A stretch of 64,000 nt of DNA from Magnetococcales bacterium (lineage in GTDB: Bacteria > Pseudomonadota > Magnetococcia > Magnetococcales > JADFYX01): positions 62,001 through 126,000 of the forward strand of contig PEAM01000005.1 of NCBI GenBank assembly GCA_002753565.1. Direction: 5' to 3'. Position numbers and translations under genes: made by a program. Shown in pieces: positions 24,943-33,994 of the stretch; the first letter of the stretch is position 1; each line of letters begins with the position of its first letter. A model generated the notes under the pieces. The model had not been told where the DNA came from. It did not search any database and was given only the letters and a program-made list of their open reading frames with translations.

Positions 24943-25884
24943 TCAGGATTGTTCGCTTCTTTCAATCGGGCTGTAATCAGCATCGCCCATCGCATTTTCA
25001 ACGGCTGTGACGGTTTTGAATAAACGGCTGTGAATGTGCTTCAGCTCTTGTATGTGAAGGATTGCTCCGATAGGTCGAATGGCTGACTCAATCTCACTGA
25101 GCAGGGCAAACAAGGTTTCTTTGGGTAGAACCGGAACATATTCAAGCAATGAGAGCGGCTCCGCCCCGACAACCGCTTCGTTGCGACTTTCCAACGCCTG
25201 AATATGGTTGCGGAGGTTGTTGCGCTCCTGGCGTATCGCCAAAAGCTCCTCGGCAACTTGTCTTTCCTTTTTCTCGGCGGCTACCACCCTGCGCTGCCAC
25301 TCTTCAACGTTCTCACCGGATTCGTTCCCGGCGGTTTTGGTCATGTTCTCGCGGTATTCCTGGAGCTTTTTGGTTAATTCCGTATTCCGATCCGCTCGAT
25401 TCTTCAGATCCAACTGTAAAGTGGCGACCTCGGTTTTAAGATTTGCCTGTTTCTCCCGGTGCTGTTTTTTAAGTTGCTTGATCTCATCCTTCCACTGCTT
25501 GACGTCGGCAGCCGTGACGGTGTCGCCGGTATTGGCTATCTCCATCGCTTTTTTTACGACCTCATTGGGTGTGGAGGGGGCGGACAGTTCGTAAATGACG
25601 GACGGGTTGAAATCCACAATTTTTGTGGATTTGCCGAACCTCTTGTAAACATTCATGAAGTTTTGTGCCGTACTCAAAGACATTTTAAATTCTGCTTGGA
25701 GCCATTCCACAAATTGTCCATGAGGCAAAGCACCCTTTACGGCTAACAACTCATGGCCGATCTCAATGATGTCCTCCGCAGTCCGTTTCATCCGCAGGCG
25801 AATCCTCTCCATTGCCCCCAGTACGTTCGTGGTCACGTCAGCAGGCAGACTGTCGTAGGAAAAAACCGTTTTGGCCTCATCCAT
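24943..25884 (-). CDS. DUF3102 coiled-coil protein
   Basis: The 313-residue protein has an N-terminal DUF3102 domain (RTAEDIIEIGHELLAVKGAL, FVEWLQAEFKMSLSTAQNFM), a long coiled coil from about residue 130 to 235 (KDEIKQLKKQHREKQANLK) and a helical C-terminus. DUF3102 proteins occur on plasmids and phages and contain an HTH-like element; their role is unknown. It overlaps the upstream gene by eight bases. Confidence 0.8.
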   Translation of the reverse strand: MDEAKTVFSYDSLPADVTTNVLGAMERIRLRMKRTAEDIIEIGHELLAVKGALPHGQFVEWLQAEFKMSLSTAQNFMNVYKRFGKSTKIVDFNPSVIYELSAPSTPNEVVKKAMEIANTGDTVTAADVKQWKDEIKQLKKQHREKQANLKTEVATLQLDLKNRADRNTELTKKLQEYRENMTKTAGNESGENVEEWQRRVVAAEKKERQVAEELLAIRQERNNLRNHIQALESRNEAVVGAEPLSLLEYVPVLPKETLFALLSEIESAIRPIGAILHIQELKHIHSRLFKTVTAVENAMGDADYSPIERSEQS

Positions 25885-26839
25885 TGGCCGTCTCCAATCC
25901 ATAGATTTCAGGGAACGCTTCCTCATCAGCATCCCAATGAATACGGCCCCGTTTTTTGTCTTGAGAGAAAATGTTCCAGGCCTTGATGGTCATTGCCCGC
26001 ATCTGGATCGATGTGAGCTTTTTACTCGTTCTGTTTTCGGTCAGAGCTTCTCGGAGTCGATAGACCGCATCCTGTCTGGTGATATTTTCTCCACTGCCGA
26101 GCTTTTCCAGAAAATGGTCGGCAGCCGATTGGCCGGATCTCATTTCGATTCCTGTCTGGCTGAAGAGAAAATGGAGTGCCGCCGCATTTGCCGATGTAAT
26201 GAAGCGGGTCGCTTTTTTGCTTATCTGGACGCTGTTGCGTACGGAAGGGTGTTCAGCCAATAGTTTGTCGAGGGTCTCTTGGTCGGGTGTGAATTTGGGA
26301 CCGGACCTATGAAACTGCAGGGTCTTCCACATATACAAAAGCCGGATGGTTGCGCCGAGAACGACACAGTTTTTCTCTCCGCTGATATTGAAATGGTCGG
26401 CATTGGTCCGCTTGACACCTTGGTCGTAGGTCCGCATGACACTATCGTCGACTCCGAAAATAATGACGGCCTCCGCCGGGATACCACTCTTTGCGATTGC
26501 ATGGAGCCGATGTTGACCGTCCAGTAGTCGGCCACCGCTGGAGAAGCAGATCGACTCTCCGTTGAGTCGCCAATGGCTATCTTCAATAGTGGAGACGAGT
26601 TCCTGGACTTTCCGGTCTTTGAGATTGCGGTTTTTCTCGTTTCTCTCCAGCCACTTTCGGGCCAGAGCAGGAGTGATGGTCATAGCACATGCGGAGAGTA
26701 TTTTGGGCCAAAAGTGAATTCCTGGGGCTTGGCCGCTATTGACTGCTCTCGGATCGATACGCTCCAACTGGTAATACATCTCAAAGACCGATCGGTCTGC
26801 ATCGTTCTGTCTGCTGGGGTTTTTAAAAGTTGAATCCAT
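25877..26839 (-). CDS. ParB/Srx-like domain protein
   Basis: The 320-residue protein contains ESICFSSGGRLLDGQHRLHA, the GQHR core of the ParB/Sulfiredoxin fold, which in related proteins binds a nucleotide. The rest is helical and unassigned. It starts after AGGAGATAACAGG; the longer upstream frame (to 26914) lacks a site. It is one of two ParB-fold proteins in the prophage. Possible roles include early gene control or nucleotide sensing; neither can be shown here. Confidence 0.7.
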   Translation of the reverse strand: MDSTFKNPSRQNDADRSVFEMYYQLERIDPRAVNSGQAPGIHFWPKILSACAMTITPALARKWLERNEKNRNLKDRKVQELVSTIEDSHWRLNGESICFSSGGRLLDGQHRLHAIAKSGIPAEAVIIFGVDDSVMRTYDQGVKRTNADHFNISGEKNCVVLGATIRLLYMWKTLQFHRSGPKFTPDQETLDKLLAEHPSVRNSVQISKKATRFITSANAAALHFLFSQTGIEMRSGQSAADHFLEKLGSGENITRQDAVYRLREALTENRTSKKLTSIQMRAMTIKAWNIFSQDKKRGRIHWDADEEAFPEIYGLETANG

Positions 26840-26947
26840 CCTGTTATCTCCTGCTAAAAATCCTGGAAAAAGACCGCACGCCGGACCCGCCAGGAGTCGG
26901 GTTTTTCGGACCATGAATCCTAGACGTGCGGATTCGGTTCCGTGGGC

Positions 26948-27148
26948 TTATGCCAGCTTGGTTGCGGTCGTACCGACCTGCAGCCGCTCCTGCTCGTAAC
27001 GCTCAATATCCTCCATGCGATAGAGAACGTGACCGCCGACTTTGAGAAACGCAGGACCACGCCCCTGGGAACGCCAGTTTTGAAGAGTCTTCGGATTGAT
27101 TCCCCAGCGACGGGAAAGTTGAAACGGATTGAGATGACGGGTTTCCAT
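26948..27148 (-). CDS. MerR/AlpA-type HTH protein (excisionase-like)
   Basis: The 66-residue protein (METRHLNPFQLSRRWGINPK, with LKVGGHVLYRMEDIERYE) has the HTH_17/AlpA pattern: HTH, wing with a conserved R/Y, then a short helix. Such proteins serve as excisionases or as activators of early operons. GGAGG lies five bases before the ATG. The serine recombinase of this element is 8 kb away, so a regulatory role is at least as likely. Confidence 0.8.
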   Translation of the reverse strand: METRHLNPFQLSRRWGINPKTLQNWRSQGRGPAFLKVGGHVLYRMEDIERYEQERLQVGTTATKLA

Positions 27149-27312
27149 GCTGACCTCCACGTTGTGATTGAACTTGTGAAGGAGCCTAGCAAACCCGAAC
27201 TGAGGAGAAACTTAGGCCAAACTTAGGCCAGAGGTGAGGAGAGCACTTTTTTTCAAAAAAAATCGCCCAAAATGGACGATTAAAGAAAGTCAGGTGAGTT
27301 TTTTCGGCTGAA
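27149..27312. other. Short intergenic gap without a gene
   Basis: The 164 bases between the HTH gene and the upstream operon contain an A-rich stretch and a weak AATCG...CGATT hairpin. I see no open frame with a ribosome site. A promoter for the downstream replication operon is likely here but cannot be pinned down. Confidence 0.3.
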
Positions 27313-28248
27313 TTACACTTTGAGCCAACAGTAGCCACCACCGTAATCGATCAGGTCGCGCCAGTCGGGATGACGATTGAAAAGTTGGGAGATGGCCTGG
27401 GCGGTGGATTCGATCTCTTCCAGGATAACGCCTGTCCGGCATCTCGGATTTCCCATTTTCCATTGTTGACAGAGGATCTCCAAAACCTGCTTCTGTTTGC
27501 CACCGGTGAAAACAAACTCTCGACCGTTGACGGTAATCGAACTGAAATCCACATTGTGGATAATCGGACTGCTCTCTTCAGAAGGAGAGTCAAGCCCCAG
27601 AGCACCGTAGAACAGCTCCATATCCAGTTCATAGCCATCAGAGAGTTCAACGATGGCTTTTTCAAGGGACAAAATCCGATGCTTGCCAGGCAACTCGATA
27701 TGGCGACTTTGGGGTGCCGTTTCTGAGAGAATCACCCCGGCGGCTTTACCGGCCCAGTTGGACAATCCATCGTAGATTTTGTCGAAATTGGTCATAAAAG
27801 AGAGTTTCCTGCCATAAAAGACCGTCGCCTTGCGTTGACCGCTCCAGACCGAGCCTAACTCCCAAAGCAAGTTGGGAATGATCTCACGGGGTTTTGTGGA
27901 TTCATCAAGACCAGCCAGACCGGCCAAATGACCCAACGCTCGATCCATGTCAAGATCATACGTTTTCATATCGGCCTCGGGAGCATCAACCCAGCCGCCT
28001 CCATGGGATGTCCAATACTGGTAGGTTCGGGTTTCTGGATTCCACTCCACCTCCCGAGAATCCATCTCATCATCCCAACGGTCCGGCACCACCATGTTTA
28101 GGGCACCTTCCATGAGAATGCCTTTTTCAATCAGTGAGTGACCATCCCGCCGGTAGTGATCCTCCATGAAAAAGCCGTAAACCATGTGGCGGTCCGACTC
28201 CAATGTTTGGAGCACCAACTCAAACTCTGAAAAAGTCAAATCATCCAT
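27313..28248 (-). CDS. Unknown early protein with C-terminal winged helix
   Basis: The 311-residue protein (MDDLTFSEFELVLQTLESDR at the start) has W/Y-rich middle segments and a C-terminal domain (ITVNGREFVFTGGKQKQVLE, then SQLFNRHPDWRDLIDYG) shaped like a winged helix similar to those in replication or restriction regulators. It overlaps the next unknown gene by eight bases; together they are the first leftward genes after the switch region. No family is recognised. Confidence 0.6.
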   Translation of the reverse strand: MDDLTFSEFELVLQTLESDRHMVYGFFMEDHYRRDGHSLIEKGILMEGALNMVVPDRWDDEMDSREVEWNPETRTYQYWTSHGGGWVDAPEADMKTYDLDMDRALGHLAGLAGLDESTKPREIIPNLLWELGSVWSGQRKATVFYGRKLSFMTNFDKIYDGLSNWAGKAAGVILSETAPQSRHIELPGKHRILSLEKAIVELSDGYELDMELFYGALGLDSPSEESSPIIHNVDFSSITVNGREFVFTGGKQKQVLEILCQQWKMGNPRCRTGVILEEIESTAQAISQLFNRHPDWRDLIDYGGGYCWLKV

Positions 28249-29434
28249 GATTCTTTCCCTTCTTCACCAATCCCCATGCAGGCAGATATTTTTCGCAGAC
28301 CAGCCGTTCCTTCTCGATTTTTCCTTTCAAATCGCAACCGTTGGGCAGGGTCAGTTTGAGAGTGATTATTTTGCCACGCCGATTGGTACGGTCCGGTCGG
28401 AAATGAACCGAGATGACAGCTTGGCAAATTTGAAACTCCTTTTTCCCAAACGGATCACCACCTGCCAGCCCCTGGTTGGAAAATTCATATGGAGTTAGTT
28501 GACACTGTTGTTTGAGATCAATGATGAACGAGGCATGCGGAATATCCTTATGATTCATTGTGATACTCATCACCTGAACATGGGAGATACCGTCCTTGGG
28601 ATCGGTGGGAAATCGGCGTGGAATTCTCAGCGATGAAAGATCATATTCACGCATGGGCATAAAAATGCCCATGATCCGTTGGCGTAGAATATGTTCGGCA
28701 AACAGGCGAGCCAACCTGGGCCGGGATTTGGAATCTTGTCCCACCACTTCAATGGTCCCGGTGGAAGAATCATAGGTGATGACGGCCTCCAGGACGGGGC
28801 GATAGGGTCTGACTGCCAGTTTTCCGTTTTCGAACTCCAACCGACCATTGGGTAAACCTTCCCGATAAACTACCGCTTGGGTCAGCGGAAATAACTCACC
28901 CTGCAACCCGAAGCGGACTCGATCATATAGTTCCAGATGGGCTTGTTGGGAGTTGAACAGGGAACAGATGGCCTCTTCGAATTCACGGCAGTGTTCGATA
29001 GAGCGACTGATAGGCTTACTGGCAGGACCGGAAAATCCAGCCCAACGGCGTCCTTGGCGATTGTGGTCGGCATAACGAACTTCCTCGGCACGCCGGAAAC
29101 GCTTCTCATCATTGACGAACAGCCACATGGCCCGATCATACGGATTCTCCAGGGCTTGCCACTCATCCTGATCACGCAACAAGCCGATGATGGCCTGCTG
29201 TCCAGGCTCATCTGTCATATCGAACACCCGGTCAAAATCCATGGCCATAGCGGCATGAACCTCCGGGTCCAACTCGGAAATGGATTTCAGCAGTACGTGC
29301 GGAGCAAAAAACTCTTTCCCGAACCAACCCGGCACGGCACCGCTCTCAATTTTATCTCGGCCGAACCGTCCGTTGAAATAACTCCTCAATCTTTTTACCG
29401 GTGTTTGGCGGATTACGCGGGTCAGTGCTGTCAT
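28241..29434 (-). CDS. Unknown early protein, first gene of the leftward operon
   Basis: The 397-residue protein (MTALTRVIRQTPVKRLRSYF) shows alpha/beta character with LFNSQQAHLELYDRVRFG and EHILRQRIMGIFMPMREYDL; no enzyme motif is visible. The ATG at 29434 follows GGAGGGGAGC. Being directly downstream of the repressor-controlled promoter, it is expected to be made first on induction. It may be a host-takeover or defence-related protein, but this is only position-based. Confidence 0.6.
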   Translation of the reverse strand: MTALTRVIRQTPVKRLRSYFNGRFGRDKIESGAVPGWFGKEFFAPHVLLKSISELDPEVHAAMAMDFDRVFDMTDEPGQQAIIGLLRDQDEWQALENPYDRAMWLFVNDEKRFRRAEEVRYADHNRQGRRWAGFSGPASKPISRSIEHCREFEEAICSLFNSQQAHLELYDRVRFGLQGELFPLTQAVVYREGLPNGRLEFENGKLAVRPYRPVLEAVITYDSSTGTIEVVGQDSKSRPRLARLFAEHILRQRIMGIFMPMREYDLSSLRIPRRFPTDPKDGISHVQVMSITMNHKDIPHASFIIDLKQQCQLTPYEFSNQGLAGGDPFGKKEFQICQAVISVHFRPDRTNRRGKIITLKLTLPNGCDLKGKIEKERLVCEKYLPAWGLVKKGKNHG

Positions 29435-29581
29435 GCTCCCCTCCATTTTTTTGTTGGCTTATGATTCCCTCTGTGATTATATATATCGACATGGAGAACT
29501 TCTTCGCAAGCAAAAATTGCCTCATATAGAGAATTAATTATGATAGTAATGGCGATATTATTGATTTAAAAGGAAATGCCG
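29435..29581. promoter_or_regulatory. Divergent lysis-lysogeny control region
   Basis: The 147 bases separate the leftward early operon from the rightward repressor gene. Rightward, TTGCCT (29517-29522) and TATGAT (29539-29544) are 16 bases apart and form a good repressor promoter. Leftward, a TATAAT (29476-29481 on the minus strand) lies without a clear -35, as expected for a repressed promoter. No obvious long operator repeat is visible. Confidence 0.6.
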
Positions 29582-29905
29582 ATGTCCGTTGAAATGGGTG
29601 AGAGAATACGCAAGTTAAGGAAGGGTCAGAAGATGACCCTGGACCAGCTTTCCGAGGCTAGCAAGACAGCGAAAAGTTTTTTGTGGGAGATTGAAAAAGG
29701 TAGGAAAAAACCCACTATTGAGAAAGCCAAGGCCATTGCCTCGGCGTTGGGGGTAAGTACGTCATTTCTAGCGGGAGAAGAGGAAGAAGGGGAAAATACG
29801 GCCCAGGATGCCATGGATCATGCTTTTTTTCGCAAGTTTAGAGACCTGCCGCCGGAGACAAAAAGAAAGATTCAGGATCTGGTCAATGTCTGGAGTAAGG
29901 GTTGA
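29582..29905 (+). CDS. XRE-family repressor
   Basis: The 107-residue protein has a Cro/CI-type HTH at about residues 5-65 (GERIRKLRKGQKMTLDQLSE, KSFLWEIEKGRKKP, SALGVSTSFLAG). The short C-terminal tail lacks a LexA-like autoprotease, so release from repression probably depends on the ImmA-like peptidase encoded next. The second ATG was chosen because AAGGAA is then seven bases upstream. Confidence 0.88.
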   Translation: MSVEMGERIRKLRKGQKMTLDQLSEASKTAKSFLWEIEKGRKKPTIEKAKAIASALGVSTSFLAGEEEEGENTAQDAMDHAFFRKFRDLPPETKRKIQDLVNVWSKG

Positions 29906-30759
29906 AACCGGTGGAACCAAAAGGACCCCTTGAGTGGGCGCGATTTATCAATCTGGTGTTGGGCGAGGCCTATGGCTCTGAACGCCATCCCATGAGTGTG
30001 GTGGAGACGGCCAAGATGTTCACGGCCAGCAAGTATTCAGATGATCCGATTCAGATGGTGGAGGGTGGCGATTTTCCGGGACTGGAAGGAATGTTGATGC
30101 CAGCACCGGAAGGACAAAAGGGGTGGGCCATATTTTTCAACCACCAAGTTCCTTCCAAACGGCGCATCCGTTTTACCCTGGCTCATGAGTTCGGCCACTA
30201 TCTACTGCATCGGCACAGGTTTCCCAAGGGGCTGCAGTGTATCAATGCCGAACTACCCAACCGGAACCGGGCGTTGGCCACCATTGAGGAAGAGGCGGAT
30301 ATTTTCGCATCCAACCTGCTGATGCCTATTGATGATTATAAAAATCTGATTGGCCCGGATGAATTCACCGATCTGAATATGTTGGGTTGTGCAGCGGACC
30401 GCTATGGTGTCTCCATGCTGGCGGCTATTCGGCAGTGGCTGCGCTATACCAACATCCGGGCGGTATTGGTGGTTTCCGAAGAGGGGTATTTCGATTGGTC
30501 GGAATCCAGCAAAGCAGCCAGGCGAACCGGGCACAAATTCCCCAGCTTCGCCAGCCCACCAGCAGAAGTTCCGGTTGATTCATTGGCCGCCAAGCGAGAC
30601 ATCACCAACTATCCAAAAGATGGCGTTCCCATGCCAGCCGGAATCTGGTTTGAAAAAGATCCGGTCTTGGAGATGGCTGTGTTCGCTGATAAATACGATT
30701 TCATTGCCTCACTATTGATTTTGGATTTTGAGAATCATCCGGAAGCGGAGGCCGGATAG
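29902..30759 (+). CDS. ImmA/IrrE-family metallopeptidase
   Basis: The 285-residue protein has the zinc motif LAHEFGHYLLH (His95, Glu96, His99) and a downstream EEEADIFASNLLMP segment that supplies the third ligand, the hallmark of ImmA/IrrE peptidases. In ICEBs1, ImmA cleaves the ImmR repressor after DNA damage. Here it overlaps the XRE repressor gene by four bases and starts with TTG after GGAGTAAGG. It is the likely antirepressor of this prophage. Confidence 0.88.
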   Translation: MKPVEPKGPLEWARFINLVLGEAYGSERHPMSVVETAKMFTASKYSDDPIQMVEGGDFPGLEGMLMPAPEGQKGWAIFFNHQVPSKRRIRFTLAHEFGHYLLHRHRFPKGLQCINAELPNRNRALATIEEEADIFASNLLMPIDDYKNLIGPDEFTDLNMLGCAADRYGVSMLAAIRQWLRYTNIRAVLVVSEEGYFDWSESSKAARRTGHKFPSFASPPAEVPVDSLAAKRDITNYPKDGVPMPAGIWFEKDPVLEMAVFADKYDFIASLLILDFENHPEAEAG

Positions 30760-30764
30760 TCACC

Positions 30765-31889
30765 ATGGATGCCAGCCGTAAAATCATCCACATCGATATG
30801 GACGCATTCTACGCTTCGGTAGAACAACGGGACAACCCGGAGTTGCAAGGTCGCCCCCTTGTTGTCGGTGGAAAAAGCGATCGAGGAGTGGTGGCGGCCG
30901 CCAGCTATGAGGCTCGAAAGTTCGGAATACATTCTGCCATGGCGATGAAGAAAGCATTGAAAAAGTGTCCAGATTTGGTGGTGGTTCGTCCCAGGATGAG
31001 TGCTTACAAAGCGGTATCCCTGCAAATCCGTGAGGTCTTTCTGGAATATACCGACTTGGTGGAGCCACTCTCCCTGGATGAAGCTTTCCTGGATGTGACC
31101 CACAATAAAATGGGGATGGCCTCAGCCTCCATGGTAGCCCAGGAAATCCGAGCCTTGATCAAAGAGCGTACTGGTTTGACCGCATCCGCCGGGGTTTCCA
31201 TCAACAAGTTTTTGGCCAAGGTGGCCTCGGACATGAATAAGCCCGACGGTTTCACCCTGATTACGCCAGAACAGGCGGATGCCTTCATAGTGTCCCTGCC
31301 GGTCGAGAAATTTTTCGGTGTTGGCAAGGTCACCGCCGGGAAAATGCATCGCCTGGGCATCAAGACCGGGGCGGACCTGTTAAAGTGGTCTCTGGACGAT
31401 CTAAGATCAGCGTTTGGAAAAGCTGGGAAATCCTATTACCACATCGTGCGCAATGAAGATTCCCGTCCGGTCAATCCTAACCGGGAACGTCACTCGGTGG
31501 GTACGGAGGATCCCTTCGAGCAAGATCTATATGATCGGAAGGAGGTGCTGGCCCGCCTGGATGCCTTCGCCCATGAGGTGGTACGGCGCATGGAAAAAAG
31601 CCATTTTACCGGCAAGACACTTACTCTGAAGGTGAAATTTGCCGATTTTCGGCAGATCACCCGTAGTCGGACCCTGGATCATCCCATCCAGGATGTGAAA
31701 GAGATCATGAGCTGGACCCGGTTTTTGTTTGCCCCGGTGGAGATCCTGCCTCAGGGGGTACGGCTGTTGGGGTTGACGATTTCAAATGCTTGTGACGATA
31801 ACTTCCAAGGGCTGAAACAACTGGTTTTGCCATTTTTTATCAACAATGAGGACAAGGTATCATGCACACAATCAACCGCGCCATCCTGA
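30765..31889 (+). CDS. dinB: DNA polymerase IV (Y family)
   Basis: The 374-residue protein carries the Y-family catalytic motifs IHIDMDAFYASVEQ (Asp11) and LSLDEAFLDVT (Asp105, Glu106), the thumb HhH segment SLPVEKFFGVGKVTAGKM and a little-finger domain. Pol IV copies past DNA lesions. It starts five bases after the peptidase gene, so it is probably expressed with the repressor/peptidase pair, unlike host dinB. The C-terminus has a short PFF tail that may act as a clamp-binding end. Confidence 0.93.
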   Translation: MDASRKIIHIDMDAFYASVEQRDNPELQGRPLVVGGKSDRGVVAAASYEARKFGIHSAMAMKKALKKCPDLVVVRPRMSAYKAVSLQIREVFLEYTDLVEPLSLDEAFLDVTHNKMGMASASMVAQEIRALIKERTGLTASAGVSINKFLAKVASDMNKPDGFTLITPEQADAFIVSLPVEKFFGVGKVTAGKMHRLGIKTGADLLKWSLDDLRSAFGKAGKSYYHIVRNEDSRPVNPNRERHSVGTEDPFEQDLYDRKEVLARLDAFAHEVVRRMEKSHFTGKTLTLKVKFADFRQITRSRTLDHPIQDVKEIMSWTRFLFAPVEILPQGVRLLGLTISNACDDNFQGLKQLVLPFFINNEDKVSCTQSTAPS

Positions 31890-32206
31890 TCGTCAAACCC
31901 AGAACGCCCTATCTGGATTGGGTGAATGGGCTTAATCAGTCGGAAAAACCCGTGACGTATGACGAATTGATAACTGAACAATCGGTCTTTCTCATCCCGG
32001 AAGTGGATGAGGGAGAACTTGAACTGCATGTGAGACGGCATTTCAAGACGATTTTCGAGAATGAGCTTGAAGGGTGGTCGTTGGATCATGGGGATTGGCC
32101 ACAAAAGCGGACGTTCAAACTGTTCAAGGAATGGTTCCAGTTAGAATGGGGGTCGGAGGTTTATGACCTGGGCCGGGGTGAGATTGAGAGGGAGTCGAAG
32201 GAGTGA
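31862..32206 (+). CDS. Hypothetical protein following DinB
   Basis: The 114-residue acidic protein (MHTINRAILIVKPRTPYLDW) overlaps dinB by 28 bases and the next gene by four. The VFLIPEVDEGELELHVRRHF and FKEWFQLEWGSEVYDL segments are seen in small conserved proteobacterial proteins of unknown function. No catalytic motif is visible. Confidence 0.6.
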   Translation: MHTINRAILIVKPRTPYLDWVNGLNQSEKPVTYDELITEQSVFLIPEVDEGELELHVRRHFKTIFENELEGWSLDHGDWPQKRTFKLFKEWFQLEWGSEVYDLGRGEIERESKE

Positions 32207-32451
32207 TGAATCAACCTGCGTCCAGATTATTGACCTGGCTAAAATGGATTGGAACCAGTACTGGTGTGACGGGTGCCTTGTTGGTTGCCCTAAATATTCC
32301 CCAGTCCGGCTATGGTTTTTTGTTGTTTTTAATTTCGTCATTGACCTGGTTTGCCGCCGGATGGCGAATGAGAGAGCCCAGCCTCATGGTACTGCAGGGG
32401 GTGTTCATCGGTGTGAATATTTTGGGAATCTGGCGATGGCTGGTTGTTTGA
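32203..32451 (+). CDS. Small membrane protein
   Basis: The 82-residue protein has three hydrophobic segments: WIGTSTGVTGALLVAL, YGFLLFLISSLTWFAAGW and LMVLQGVFIGVNILGIW. The N-x-x-G-I-W-R-W ending recalls small transporters of the PnuC/SemiSWEET fold, but this is a loose resemblance. The start is GTG or the following ATG, overlapping the preceding stop. It may insert in the inner membrane of the lysogen. Confidence 0.6.
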   Translation: MMNQPASRLLTWLKWIGTSTGVTGALLVALNIPQSGYGFLLFLISSLTWFAAGWRMREPSLMVLQGVFIGVNILGIWRWLVV

Positions 32452-32467
32452 GGGAGTGGAGTTGATC

Positions 32468-33814
32468 ATGGAGTGGGAAAAATTGATGGCAACCTCCCGG
32501 CATGGCTCCCCGATATCTGGAGAGTGGGACCTGCGGCATCCGGTTGAGGTGGATTTGGACCGGATCACCTTTTCTGCTTCATTTCGCCGACTGAAGGATA
32601 AGACACAGGTGCATGCCTTGCCGGACAACGATCATGTTCGCAATCGGCTGACGCATAGTATTGAGACGGCTTCGGTTGGGCGGTCCATTGGTGTTGTCGT
32701 TGGCAACGCTCTCCTTAAGAAAAACGCGGACCTTCCGTTTCACCCATCCCATTTTGGTTCCATCGTTCAAGCTGCCTGTTTGGCTCATGATATCGGCAAT
32801 CCGCCCTTTGGCCACGATGGTGAAGTGGCGATTCGATCCTGGTTTGAAAAAAAACGTAAGCAGAAGTGGTTCAAATCCCTGAGTGAGGAAGAGCAGAGTG
32901 ATTTCCTCCATTTTGAAGGGAACGCTCAGGGATTCCGTATTCTCACCAACCTGGAAATGGGGCGACGTTCTGGTGGGCTGCGGCTAACCCATGCTGTTCT
33001 CGGAGCTTTTGGTAAATATCCCCGAACGGCAACCGTGTGCCATGAAAATCCAAATAACGATGCCGCCAGGAAAAAGAACGGTCTGTTTATCTCCGAAATA
33101 AGTGCCATGAGGGAAGTAGCTGAAGCCACTGGGATGATGAGCTCATCACTAGAAGACACCCCTTGTTGGCACAGGCACCCATTTGCTTATCTGATGGAGG
33201 CGGCGGATGATATCTGCTATGGGGTTGTGGACATCGAGGATGGTTTTGAACTCGGATTCCTCAACTTTCATGATGCATCGACCATCCTGGCCGATCTGGC
33301 TGATTGGAAAAAGGAGGTCCGGGCCGATACCACGTTGGAGACTATCCGGTTTTTGCGGGCCATGGCCATTGGCAAGTTGATTGAGGGTGTTTCCCAGACA
33401 TTTGTCGACCATGAACAGGAAATGCTGGAAGGTCGATTTCCTGGAACATTGATCAACGCTTCACCGCTTGCTGCTGAATTGAAAGCAGCCAAGAACAAGG
33501 CTCGTGATGCAATCTACAAAGCCGATGCCGTCGTTATGAAAATGGTGGTTGGTCATCGGATGATCCATGCTTTGATGGATATTTTTCATCCGGTAGTCAT
33601 GAAACTTCACGATGTTCAATGGCGGGCAGAGGAAATTTCTGCTCATGAAGGATATCTTGCCCTGCTGTTTGGAAAAGAAGAGTTGGCTGTCATGAAGAAA
33701 AATCCATCCACCACACCGGGTGATGCGATCCGGTTTCTCACCGACTTCATCTCCGGTATGACCGACGGCTATACCAAGCGACTCTTCCAGAAACTCCATC
33801 TCGGTCAGTCATAA
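32468..33814 (+). CDS. dgt: dGTPase (HD-domain dNTP triphosphohydrolase)
   Basis: The 448-residue protein has the dGTPase N-terminal segment FSASFRRLKDKTQVHALPDN, HD-domain metal ligands NRLTHSIETASV (His63) and CLAHDIGNPPFGHDGE (His107, Asp108), and a YLMEAADDICYGVVDIEDG segment. These enzymes convert dGTP to deoxyguanosine and triphosphate. The ATG at 32468 is preceded by GGAG; a TTG upstream is less likely. Host or phage dGTPases can starve competing phages of dNTPs, so a lysogen-expressed copy may act as exclusion; that is inference. Confidence 0.9.
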   Translation: MEWEKLMATSRHGSPISGEWDLRHPVEVDLDRITFSASFRRLKDKTQVHALPDNDHVRNRLTHSIETASVGRSIGVVVGNALLKKNADLPFHPSHFGSIVQAACLAHDIGNPPFGHDGEVAIRSWFEKKRKQKWFKSLSEEEQSDFLHFEGNAQGFRILTNLEMGRRSGGLRLTHAVLGAFGKYPRTATVCHENPNNDAARKKNGLFISEISAMREVAEATGMMSSSLEDTPCWHRHPFAYLMEAADDICYGVVDIEDGFELGFLNFHDASTILADLADWKKEVRADTTLETIRFLRAMAIGKLIEGVSQTFVDHEQEMLEGRFPGTLINASPLAAELKAAKNKARDAIYKADAVVMKMVVGHRMIHALMDIFHPVVMKLHDVQWRAEEISAHEGYLALLFGKEELAVMKKNPSTTPGDAIRFLTDFISGMTDGYTKRLFQKLHLGQS

Positions 33815-33994
33815 TCAATCTGCCACACTTTTCCACCCTCCCGGAATATCCCGCAAGGTAATTTGTTGTCCCAGCATCTCACTACCCTATTGTTTTGTCT
33901 GTATTTTATACTCTTTTCCTGATTATCTTTTGGTCAGCAAGATTGAATTTCAAACCGAATGCACGGTTTTGATTAGATCGGGAAATAGTTCAAA

